A stretch of 64,000 nucleotides of DNA, taken from assembly GCF_014190775.1 (NCBI RefSeq), contig NZ_JACHVP010000006.1:62001-126000 (forward strand), written 5' to 3'. Below are positions 28,308 to 36,083 of the stretch, in pieces; positions within the stretch are counted from its first letter, which is position 1, and each line of letters opens with the position of its first letter. The position numbers and the translations under genes are program-made. The notes under the pieces are model-generated. The model was given only the letters and a program-made list of their open reading frames with translations, made no database searches and was not told where the DNA came from. The stretch is from Leifsonia aquatica (GTDB lineage Bacteria; Actinomycetota; Actinomycetes; Actinomycetales; Microbacteriaceae).

Positions 28308-30512
28308 TTGAACGACCACACCGAGCACGACGGGCGCGACCACCGCGCCCACACCACCTCGACGGAGACCGCCGAAAACCACGAGAACCACGATATGGGC
28401 GAGCACACCGGACACGACATGGCCGGGCACAGCGGGCATGACATGGCTGGGCACGCGGGACACGGCGGGATGGCCGGGCACGCGGGACACGGTGACCATG
28501 TCGCCCAGTTCCGTCGGTTGTTCTGGATCATGCTCATCATCGCCGTCCCCGTCGTCGGTTTCTCCTCGATGTTCGCCATGATCCTGGGGTACCCGCTGTC
28601 GGACGCCGCCTGGGTGGCGTGGATATCGCCGGTCCTTGGCACGGTCATGTACGTGTGGGGTGGTCGTCCGTTCCTCACCGGCGCCGTCAGCGAACTGCGA
28701 GCGCTCAAGCCCGGCATGATGCTGCTGATCGCGTTGGCGATCACGGTCGCGTTCCTGGCGTCTTGGGGCGCGAGTCTGGGGATCCTGGACCACGAACTCG
28801 ACTTCTGGTGGGAGCTCGCGCTCCTCATCGTGATCATGCTGCTGGGCCACTGGATCGAGATGCGGTCGCTGGCCCAGACCACCTCCGCCCTCGACTCGCT
28901 GGCAGCGCTGCTGCCCGACGAGGCCGAACGCGTCGAGGGTGATGGCACCGTACAGGTCGCTCCGGCCGACCTCGAGGTCGGCGATGTCGTCGTCGTCCGC
29001 CCCGGCGGCCGTATCCCCGCCGACGGGCGCCTCGTCGCCGGGTCGGCGAGCATGGACGAGTCGATGATCACCGGCGAATCCCGCACCGTCCGCCGCGACG
29101 TCGGCGACGCCGTCGTCGCGGGCACTGTCGCGACCGACTCCGGTCTGCGCGTTCAGATCACCGCTGTCGGCGACGACACCGCTCTCGCCGGTATCCAACG
29201 CCTGGTCAGCGACGCCCAGAACTCCTCGTCCCGCGCCCAGCGGATCGCCGACACAGCGGCCGGGTGGCTGTTCTGGTTCGCCCTCGGCGCGGCGGTCATC
29301 ACCGCGGTCGTCTGGACCATGCTCGGTCTGCCGGATGAGGCCGTCGTGCGCACCATCACGGTTCTGGTCATCGCCTGCCCACACGCACTCGGTCTGGCCA
29401 TCCCGCTGGTCGTCGCCATCTCGACCGAGCGCGCCGCCCGCGGCGGAGTGCTGATCAAGGATCGTCTCGCCCTGGAGAGCATGCGCACCATCGACACAGT
29501 GCTGTTCGACAAGACCGGCACGCTCACCAAGGGCGAGCCGACCGTCACCGCCATCGAGACCACCGACGGCACCAGCTCCGATCGCCTGTTGGCTCTGGCC
29601 GCCGCGGCCGAGGCGGACTCCGAGCATCCGCTGGCGCGGGCCATCGTCAACGCCGCCGCCGCTCACAATGTGACGGTCGTTCCGGCGACGGGCTTCGAAT
29701 CCTCTCCCGCGGTGGGAGTGTCGGCGACGGTCGACGGCCACCACGTCCAGGTCGGCGGTCCGAACCTGCTGCACGAAGCTGGAGTGGACGAACTCCGGAT
29801 CGCCGACTCCTGGCGAGAGGACGGCGCGATCATCCTGCACATCCTGGTCGACGGAAAGGTGGCTGGTGCGCTCAAGCTGGCCGACGAGATCCGCGAGGAG
29901 TCGCGGCAGGCGGTCGATGCCCTGCACGCCCAGAACGTGCAGGTCGTGATGATCACCGGCGATGCCGACGCCGTCGCCAGATCGGTCGCCAACGAGCTCG
30001 GCATCGACCGGTACTTCGCCGGGGTACGGCCGGAAGACAAGTCCGCCAAGGTCAAGGAGCTCCAGACCGAGGGCCGCAAGGTGGCCATGGTCGGTGACGG
30101 CGTCAACGACGCCCCCGCTCTCGCCCAGGCCGACGTCGGCATCGCAATCGGCGCCGGAACCGACGTCGCGATCGCCTCCGCCGGGGTCATCCTCGCCAGC
30201 GACGACCCACGTTCCGTGCTGTCCGTGATCGAGCTCTCCCGGGCCAGCTACCGCAAGATGAAGCAGAACCTGTGGTGGGCAGCCGGGTACAACCTCATCT
30301 CCGTACCACTCGCAGCCGGCGTCCTCGCACCCATCGGCTTCGTCCTCCCCATGTCGGTCGGCGCGATCCTCATGTCCCTGTCCACGATCGTCGTCGCCCT
30401 CAACGCCCAACTTCTGCGCCGGCTGGACCTGCGGCCAGCGACCAGCGCCCGCGTTGCCCTCGACCGATCCCGCACCCAACCGGCGACGCCGACACCCGCA
30501 TCCCGAAGCTGA
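28308..30512 (+). CDS. copB: P1B-type copper ATPase CopB (CPH type)
   Basis: About 734 residues. A His/Met-rich N-terminus with repeated GHDMAGH units replaces the CxxC domain, and the membrane motif is Cys357-Pro-His359. The DKTGT site starts at Asp401, and SEHP and GDGVNDAPAL are present. CPH ATPases of the CopB group move copper, often Cu(II). Start choice: TTG at 28308 has GAAGGG seven bases upstream; the GTG at 28293 has no visible site. It follows the YHS gene and precedes csoR in one operon. Confidence 0.92.
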   Translation: MNDHTEHDGRDHRAHTTSTETAENHENHDMGEHTGHDMAGHSGHDMAGHAGHGGMAGHAGHGDHVAQFRRLFWIMLIIAVPVVGFSSMFAMILGYPLSDAAWVAWISPVLGTVMYVWGGRPFLTGAVSELRALKPGMMLLIALAITVAFLASWGASLGILDHELDFWWELALLIVIMLLGHWIEMRSLAQTTSALDSLAALLPDEAERVEGDGTVQVAPADLEVGDVVVVRPGGRIPADGRLVAGSASMDESMITGESRTVRRDVGDAVVAGTVATDSGLRVQITAVGDDTALAGIQRLVSDAQNSSSRAQRIADTAAGWLFWFALGAAVITAVVWTMLGLPDEAVVRTITVLVIACPHALGLAIPLVVAISTERAARGGVLIKDRLALESMRTIDTVLFDKTGTLTKGEPTVTAIETTDGTSSDRLLALAAAAEADSEHPLARAIVNAAAAHNVTVVPATGFESSPAVGVSATVDGHHVQVGGPNLLHEAGVDELRIADSWREDGAIILHILVDGKVAGALKLADEIREESRQAVDALHAQNVQVVMITGDADAVARSVANELGIDRYFAGVRPEDKSAKVKELQTEGRKVAMVGDGVNDAPALAQADVGIAIGAGTDVAIASAGVILASDDPRSVLSVIELSRASYRKMKQNLWWAAGYNLISVPLAAGVLAPIGFVLPMSVGAILMSLSTIVVALNAQLLRRLDLRPATSARVALDRSRTQPATPTPASRS

Positions 30513-30529
30513 CCTCCCCTGGAGCCATC

Positions 30530-30847
30530 ATGAACGAGTCCACCGCCACCACCGAGCACGAACACCAGCACGGCTACATCACCGACAAAGCCGGATACAT
30601 ACGGCGCATGAGCCGCATCGAGGGACAAGCCCGCGGGATCGCCCGGATGGTCGACGAAGAGCAGTACTGCATCGACATCCTCACCCAGATCTCGGCGCTC
30701 ACTTCCGCGCTGAAGAGCGTGGCACTCGGCCTGGTCGATGACCACCTCAAACACTGCGTCGCCGACGCCGTGCTGATAGGCGGGGAGGAAGGGCAGGCCA
30801 AGCTCCAGGAAGCCAGTGACGCTATCGCGCGACTCGTGCGTTCATAA
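30530..30847 (+). CDS. csoR: CsoR-family copper-sensing repressor, second copy
   Basis: 105 residues with the Cu(I) ligands Cys47, His72 and Cys76 in the usual spacing, plus a His-rich N-terminus (EHEHQHGY). The core closely matches the CsoR at 507. Located 17 bp after copB, it likely closes a copZ-copA-YHS-copB-csoR operon that it represses through the two operators at 25356 and 25390. Confidence 0.93.
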   Translation: MNESTATTEHEHQHGYITDKAGYIRRMSRIEGQARGIARMVDEEQYCIDILTQISALTSALKSVALGLVDDHLKHCVADAVLIGGEEGQAKLQEASDAIARLVRS

Positions 30848-30864
30848 GATGACGAGCCGTCGGC

Positions 30865-31116
30865 TCAGCTTCCAGAACGACCCAACTCGTCCCGACGCCT
30901 GGCGTACTCGTCGTGGTCGATCTCGCCACGGGCGTACCGTTCATCGAGAATCTCCCGAGGCGACGGACGCCCCTGCTGAACCGCACCACTTCCGGCGGAC
31001 GGACCACGCCGGTTGAGAGTGACCACCAACACGATCACAACCGCGATGATCAGCAACGGCACGATCAGCCAAATGATCCACCACGCCCCCATGCCGCCCA
31101 TCATCCACCCGTACAC
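30865..31116 (-). CDS. Small membrane protein with SHOCT domain
   Basis: 83 residues from a GTG behind GGAGGAGG. A Gly/Met/Trp-rich start (MYGWMMGGMGAWW), one helix and a C-terminal SHOCT segment (ILDERYARGEIDHDEYARRRDEL) are visible. The intact counterpart of the frameshifted gene at 3712. SHOCT proteins have no known enzymatic role. Convergent with csoR and divergent from the DUF6153 gene. Confidence 0.8.
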   Translation of the reverse strand: MYGWMMGGMGAWWIIWLIVPLLIIAVVIVLVVTLNRRGPSAGSGAVQQGRPSPREILDERYARGEIDHDEYARRRDELGRSGS

Positions 31117-31241
31117 GTCTGCCTCCTCCAGTGATCACGCTCAGTATGCGCTGCTCCTGGTCCTGCGAGCCGGGGCTTTAGTCCCATTCAGCCGGACGCG
31201 CTACCCTGATCGGGCATCCGATAGAAGACGCAGGAGGTGTC

Positions 31242-31691
31242 GTGGTCAGCAATAGCTTGCGTGTGCCACGACTGAGCGGACCACGTCGGAGCATCGTTCT
31301 CCTGCTCGGCGTGATCGGCATACTGGTCGGCCTGCTCGCCATGCACGCCGTAGCCCCCACCTCCGCGGCACAAGCCGCTCAGACTGCGCCGGCCATGAGC
31401 ACCACGTCCGGAATGCCGTCGGCCCACGCCGCGACCTTGATATCCCGCAGCGATGGGACCGCGACAACCGGCACGTGCGACGGGATGAGCGGTACAGGGA
31501 AGAGCATGAGCGACACGCTGTGCATGCTCGCCTTGCTGACGACCACCGTGCCTGGTCCGTTGGCGACCCTCGGAATCAGCAGAAGCGAAGCTGTTCAGGG
31601 CCCCCCACCGGTCGCGGTATTCCAGGCAACTACGGCTTCCCCACCTCGAGGTGGGCCGTCCTTGCACGTTCTCTCCATCAGTCGAACCTGA
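31242..31691 (+). CDS. DUF6153-family small membrane protein
   Basis: 149 residues from a GTG behind AGGAGGTG. One N-terminal helix (IVLLLGVIGILVGLLAMHAV), a Met/His loop with MSTTSGMPSAHA, a Cys pair around CDGMSG and a Cys in TLCMLALL, and the tail LSISRT. Almost the same start and end as the gene at 32627, so they are tandem paralogues separated by the His-motif protein. Copper link is by context. Confidence 0.72.
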   Translation: MVSNSLRVPRLSGPRRSIVLLLGVIGILVGLLAMHAVAPTSAAQAAQTAPAMSTTSGMPSAHAATLISRSDGTATTGTCDGMSGTGKSMSDTLCMLALLTTTVPGPLATLGISRSEAVQGPPPVAVFQATTASPPRGGPSLHVLSISRT

Positions 31692-31882
31692 GTCAGGCGA
31701 CGCCGTCCATCACGTCGGCGAACCATCCGGACCGGATCACGGCCGTCGGTAATGGCCCCGCAGGGGGCAGCGACTGTCCAGACGTCGTCATCTTGCGCCC
31801 AGGACGCGCGCCAACGTCAAACGACGCCTCTGCCCCTTGAGAACATCTCAGCCCGCACTTCGAACCGCACAGGACAACGACC

Positions 31883-32545
31883 ATGAATCATCGAGAATCA
31901 GCAAGAATCAAAGCATCCGAGCGCGCGGCCGCCGAACGAAAGAGGCGTAAGCGACGACTGATCTGGACGACAACCGGCGCAGCCGTTGCCGTGCTCGCGA
32001 TCGGGACCGGCATCACCGTGGCAGCGGTCGCATCAGGAACGACAACCGCTCCACGCGCCACAGCAAGCGCACCACCCTGGGCGGCGCCGGCAGACCCGGA
32101 GAGCCGGGCGAAACAAGCCGGACTGGAGGTCGCAACAATGGAAGGCGACGTGCTTCACATCCACCAGCATCTGTCCATAACCATCGATGGAAGCGCGGTC
32201 ACGGTTCCAGCCAACCTCGGCGTGGATCCACTCCAGGGAACGATGTCCGCCCTGCACACACACGACACGTCGGGGATCATCCACGTGGAGTCGGCCACCC
32301 AACGGCCCTTCACCCTGGGTCAACTCTTCACGGAATGGGGCGTCCGCCTCAAGGCGCACACGATCGGACCGTACGTGGACGGAGCAGACGACCGCCGCGT
32401 CACCCTCTTCGTCGACGGGAAGCGAAGCGATACGCCGCTCCCAGCCCTCCGTCTGGCGGACCGCCAAGACATCGATATCGTCGTCACCAGCCACGGACGG
32501 AAGGCAACTGCGCCCGCCCCGTTCGACTGGGCAGCAGCAGGTTAG
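31883..32545 (+). CDS. Membrane-anchored His-motif protein of unknown function
   Basis: 220 residues. A basic, helical N-terminus (ERAAAERKRRKRRL) is followed by one membrane helix, then a compact outer domain with the metal-like clusters LHIHQHLSI and ALHTHDTSGIIHVES, and later FTLGQLFTEWGVRL. Seven histidines in two strands suggest metal binding. I recognise this layout from other actinobacterial membrane proteins but cannot name a function. It sits between two DUF6153 genes in the copper block. Confidence 0.7.
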   Translation: MNHRESARIKASERAAAERKRRKRRLIWTTTGAAVAVLAIGTGITVAAVASGTTTAPRATASAPPWAAPADPESRAKQAGLEVATMEGDVLHIHQHLSITIDGSAVTVPANLGVDPLQGTMSALHTHDTSGIIHVESATQRPFTLGQLFTEWGVRLKAHTIGPYVDGADDRRVTLFVDGKRSDTPLPALRLADRQDIDIVVTSHGRKATAPAPFDWAAAG

Positions 32546-32626
32546 TCGGACGGCGACTCGGGTGTACAGGTTCGTTTCGCGGCAGCACGTTATCCTGGTC
32601 GCGTCCGGGGAACGCGGGGAGGTGTC

Positions 32627-33094
32627 GTGGTGAGCAAGAGCTTCCGCCTGCAGCGACTGACCGCGCTGCAACGCCTGGTCGTTCTCCTTCTGGCGGTGAC
32701 CGGAATCGTTGTCGGACTGCTCGCCATGCACACCCTGACCGCGGTCGTCGGCGACCACAGCGCGCACCACGTCGACGCGCTGGCACACCACGACGGCGTC
32801 ATGTCGGCTCCGGCCGCAGCGGACACGGCCGCTATGGTGCCTGCTTCATCCAGCGGTCTCGCTCACGCGGGTGAGGACTGCAACGGGACCTGCGGGTCAG
32901 GCCACAACATGGCGGACATGGTGTGCCTGCTCGCCCTGCTTGTCCTCACACTGATCCTTACCCTGCGGGTGATCGTTACTCGGCGCGGCAACGACCTGCA
33001 TCGACTCGTCGCCGCTCTCCCGGCCGCGCACCCAGCCGCCCCGGCGCCGCCATCACCTCCATCGCTTCTCGTCCTCTCGATCAGCCGAACCTGA
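32627..33094 (+). CDS. DUF6153-family small membrane protein
   Basis: 155 residues from a GTG behind GGGAGGTG. Helix one (LVVLLLAVTGIVVGLLAMHTL), a His-rich loop (HSAHHVDALAHHDGVMSA), cysteines CNGTCGSGHNM, a second helix and the tail LSISRT. Paralogue of the protein at 31242. Next gene downstream is a DUF305 lipoprotein, repeating the DUF6153-DUF305 order seen at 4084-5219. Confidence 0.74.
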   Translation: MVSKSFRLQRLTALQRLVVLLLAVTGIVVGLLAMHTLTAVVGDHSAHHVDALAHHDGVMSAPAAADTAAMVPASSSGLAHAGEDCNGTCGSGHNMADMVCLLALLVLTLILTLRVIVTRRGNDLHRLVAALPAAHPAAPAPPSPPSLLVLSISRT

Positions 33095-33185
33095 TTCGTA
33101 CCGTTCCGGCACGCACCGGACAGTCCGGCCTGCCATCCGGTGGGCCCACACGAACAGTCAATCGAGCAAGAGAGAAGCATTACGC

Positions 33186-33773
33186 ATGAAGTTCAAGACG
33201 ATGGCGCTCGCCTCCGGCGCCTTGGCCACCGCGCTCATCCTCACCGGCTGCTCGGGCACTCCGACAGCCGGTCACTCCGACATGGACATGGGTATGGGCA
33301 GCTCCTCCACGAGCCGCGCGACCAGTGAGCATAACGACGCCGACGTGTCGTTCGCGCAGAACATGGTCATGCATCACCAGCAAGCCATCGAGATGTCCGA
33401 CATGGTCCTCAACAAGAGCGACGTGAATCCAAAGGTCACCGAGCTCGCGCAGAAGATCAAGGATGCTCAGCAGCCGGAGATCGACACAATGAACGGCTGG
33501 TTGAAGACCTGGAATGCGTCCACCGGAATGTCCCACGACATGGGCGGCATGATGTCCGAATCCGACATGAGCGAACTGAAGGACGCCTCCGGAGCGGAAG
33601 CCGGAAAGCTGTTCCTCACCCAGATGATCACGCATCACCAGGGAGCCATCGAGATGGCGAACGAGGAAATCAAGACGGGAAAGAACACGGATGCCGTGGC
33701 TCTGGCAAAGAAGATCGCCACCGATCAGACCGCCGAGATCGCCACGATGAAGAGCATGCTCAGCAGCCTCTGA
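33186..33773 (+). CDS. DUF305-family lipoprotein, probable copper-binding
   Basis: 195 residues with a lipobox LTGC near residue 20, a Met/His tract (MDMGMGSSS) and two half-repeats marked MVMHHQQAIEMSD and MITHHQGAIEMAN. It is very similar to the protein at 4611, showing that the DUF6153-DUF305 unit was duplicated. Likely binds copper at the outer membrane face. Confidence 0.87.
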   Translation: MKFKTMALASGALATALILTGCSGTPTAGHSDMDMGMGSSSTSRATSEHNDADVSFAQNMVMHHQQAIEMSDMVLNKSDVNPKVTELAQKIKDAQQPEIDTMNGWLKTWNASTGMSHDMGGMMSESDMSELKDASGAEAGKLFLTQMITHHQGAIEMANEEIKTGKNTDAVALAKKIATDQTAEIATMKSMLSSL

Positions 33774-33788
33774 AACCGTCCCACTGAC

Positions 33789-33833
33789 GGCGGGTGCCGT
33801 CACTCCCCCACCCCCCTAACGGCGGCACCCGCC
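33789..33833 (+). terminator. Terminator-like hairpin after second DUF305 gene
   Basis: GGCGGGTGCC pairs with GGCACCCGCC over a C-rich loop. The stem is 10 bp and perfect. No long T-run follows, so strength is unclear. The analogous position after the first DUF305 gene has a similar hairpin. Confidence 0.5.
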
Positions 33834-33918
33834 CCTTCGCCTTCTGGCTGCACTGGACAGAGACAGCTGCGGAGTCAACCGGCTACACTCGGCGCTTCGT
33901 TCCGGGTAACGGTGGATT

Positions 33919-34629
33919 GTGACCCCCGCCCTTGGATCCTTCCCCAGTTGGCTGAACGTTCTTGCGTGGACCTCGATCAGCGTCGGCGTCGCGTGCGCTC
34001 TGATCGTGACAATCGACGTCATCCGGCGGCCCCAGAAGATGGCCGTGATGAACGTGGTCTGGCCCGCCTCCATGCTGTTCGGCGGTCTCCTCTGGTTCGG
34101 AGGCTACCTCCGTTGGGGCCGCACTCGCTCTCAGAACGACGAGAAGACGCCGATGCCTGTCGCGGTCGCGACCGGAACAAACCACTGCGGGGCCGGCTGC
34201 GCTCTCGGCGACCTCGTCGCAGAATGGGTGGCCTTCCTGATTCCCGCGGTCGCCGTCGTCTTCGGGTGGGGGTGGCTCTTCAAAGATAAGATGTTCGCCG
34301 TCTGGATCCTCGACTTCATCCTCGCCTTCGGCCTCGGAATCATCTTCCAATACTTCGCCATCGCCCCCATGCGTGGGCTGAACCTACACCAAGGCCTGAT
34401 CGAAGCTCTCAAAGCGGACGCCGCCTCCATCACGTCATGGCAGATCGGAATGTACGGGGCGATGGCGCTGATCCAACTCCTGCTCTTCCCGGCACTGTTC
34501 GGCGGCCGCGCCCCTGTGAACTCGCCCGAGTTCTGGTTCGCGATGCAATGGGCGATGCTGCTCGGATTCTCTACCGCATACCCAGTCAACTGGCTACTCA
34601 TCCACGTCGGGATCAAAGAACGGATGTGA
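33919..34629 (+). CDS. DUF4396-family polytopic membrane protein
   Basis: 236 residues with about six helices. WPASMLFGGLLWFGGYLRWG and the Cys-bearing NHCGAGCALGDLVAEW match DUF4396, a family often found beside copper or mercury genes with the CxxxC motif proposed to contact metal. A C-terminal FAMQWAMLLGFSTAYPVNWLLI is typical. A GTG start at 33919. It is the last gene of the copper cargo. Confidence 0.8.
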   Translation: MTPALGSFPSWLNVLAWTSISVGVACALIVTIDVIRRPQKMAVMNVVWPASMLFGGLLWFGGYLRWGRTRSQNDEKTPMPVAVATGTNHCGAGCALGDLVAEWVAFLIPAVAVVFGWGWLFKDKMFAVWILDFILAFGLGIIFQYFAIAPMRGLNLHQGLIEALKADAASITSWQIGMYGAMALIQLLLFPALFGGRAPVNSPEFWFAMQWAMLLGFSTAYPVNWLLIHVGIKERM

Positions 34630-34910
34630 CGTCGACCATCGGCGCCTCGCCGTACGTGTCTAACCCCAACGGAACCTGAACCGGACGCGGGCCGGTTCGC
34701 TGATTTCGCTCCTAGAGCTTACGCACGCTCGACCCTGCGGCCGATGAACCCGTCAACCTGACTTCTGCCTTTGGCTGGGGAAGGTGCTCCGCACCTGCGA
34801 TCCCAGACTCTTGTGTGATGGGGATGCCGGAACCCCCGCCCTCCGGGCCGACCGCGCGACGGCGCACAGCGCCGAAATCGGCCAAAGAACGATGAGGGAG
34901 GTAGGGAATC

Positions 34911-35777
34911 ATGAGCGGTAAGGTCATCACCCGGAATCCGCAGGAACGCCATGCAGAAGCGGAGGCACTGCACGCGTCAATCGTGGAGCAGGTCCAGCGA
35001 CTCGCCGAAAGCGGCCAATGGCGGGCATTCCTGGAGTTCGCCCGCTCCTTCCACAACTACAGCCTCAACAACCTCCTGCTGATTCTCGCCCAAAAGCCCG
35101 AAGCGACGATGGTCGCGGGCTTCCGACAGTGGCAAGCGAAGGGGCGTCAGGTCCGCAAGGGCGAGAAGTCGATCAAGATCTTCGGGTTCCGCGAGAAGAA
35201 GACCGAGAGCACGACTGAATCCGGTTCCGAGACCCCGGCCGAAGAGCACACAGTGCGGTACTTCCCCACCCTCTCGGTGTTCGACATCACGCAGACAGAT
35301 CCGATCGAAGGAGCGGACCCACTGCCGGAAGACCCCACCCGACGACTGACCGGCGACGACGACCACGGCGTGATCCGCCCGCTGACGGCTCACCTAGAGA
35401 CACACGGATGGAGCGTCCACCTGGTACTCCTGACGCGCGCGAATGGTCACACCGACCCTGAAACGAAGAAGGTTAGCCTGGCGGAAAACCTCGCGACCGA
35501 GCAGTCCGCCAAGACCCTCCTCCACGAGACAGCTCACATCGAACTGCACCACATCGATGACCTCGACGAGTACCGCACTCATCGCGGGAGGTTGGAGGTG
35601 GAAGCCGAATCCGTCGCCTATATCGTCGCCGGTCTGGCCGGCTTCGATACCAGCGCGTACAGCATCGGCTACATCGCCGGCTGGGCAGAAGAAGACGTCA
35701 CCGTCATCCGAGAGACAGCAAAGCGAGTACTGCAGGCCGCCCACACGATCGCGGAAATCCTTGAGAACCGCGAATAG
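34911..35777 (+). CDS. ArdC-like antirestriction protein (ssDNA-binding, metalloprotease fold)
   Basis: 288 residues. The N-terminal ArdC-type ssDNA-binding region (FHNYSLNNLLLILAQKPEA, GRQVRKGEKSIKIFG) and a C-terminal zinc metalloprotease core with HETAHIELHH and a downstream Glu match the ArdC/IrrE-like architecture. ArdC proteins coat incoming single-stranded DNA during conjugation and blunt host restriction. It leads the mobility region and has its own terminator at 35795. Confidence 0.85.
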   Translation: MSGKVITRNPQERHAEAEALHASIVEQVQRLAESGQWRAFLEFARSFHNYSLNNLLLILAQKPEATMVAGFRQWQAKGRQVRKGEKSIKIFGFREKKTESTTESGSETPAEEHTVRYFPTLSVFDITQTDPIEGADPLPEDPTRRLTGDDDHGVIRPLTAHLETHGWSVHLVLLTRANGHTDPETKKVSLAENLATEQSAKTLLHETAHIELHHIDDLDEYRTHRGRLEVEAESVAYIVAGLAGFDTSAYSIGYIAGWAEEDVTVIRETAKRVLQAAHTIAEILENRE

Positions 35778-35794
35778 CTGATCAGCCAGGAGAG

Positions 35795-35821
35795 GAACCC
35801 CGACCCGCGTGGCTGGGGTTC
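35795..35821 (+). terminator. Probable terminator after the ArdC-like gene
   Basis: GAACCCC pairs with GGGGTTC across a 13-nt loop, followed by TTT. It lies 18 bp after the stop codon at 35777. Confidence 0.6.
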
Positions 35822-35864
35822 TTTCGCGCGCGGCGACGGTTGCGGCCTATGGGTCGACACACGT

Positions 35865-35999
35865 GACAACCGAAGCGAAAAACAGAAACCGGAGAACAGG
35901 AAAGAGAGAGAGCGAACGGACAGAAGGAGAGAAAGCCAAGAGAAGGAACGACGAGGGAGGAAACGAACACACGACGAAAGGACAAAGCGAAAGAGCGAA
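35865..35999. other. 135-nt T-free, purine-rich tract upstream of the relaxase
   Basis: Every base from 35865 to 35999 on the + strand is A, C or G; no T occurs, and A/G dominate in short GA runs. It lies after the ArdC terminator and before the relaxase promoter element. No reading frame of substance uses it. It could be an unstructured leader or part of an oriT/leading region, but I see no nick-site motif I can name. Confidence 0.7.
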
Positions 36000-36022
36000 T
36001 GCACGTAGGCACTCTTCGAGTG

Positions 36023-36072
36023 TGCGCGCGCCGTGCGCGCCAAAAAGCGCGCGCAACCGGAAGTTCTAAGTG
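36023..36072 (+). promoter_or_regulatory. Bipartite ICE promoter element (copy 1, relaxase)
   Basis: Two direct repeats TGCGCGC at 36023 and 36034 are 11 bp apart. 16 bp after the second is CCGGAAGTTCTAAGTG (36057-36072). The same arrangement occurs before ssb and before the 51833 lipoprotein. It directly precedes the relaxase start at 36084. Confidence 0.7.
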
Positions 36073-36083
36073 TGAGAGGTGGA

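Noticed and set aside
27789-30479. Leftward 896-codon open frame
   Set aside because: Antisense to copB; Gly/Asp/Arg-rich product with no domain, a third-position bias shadow.
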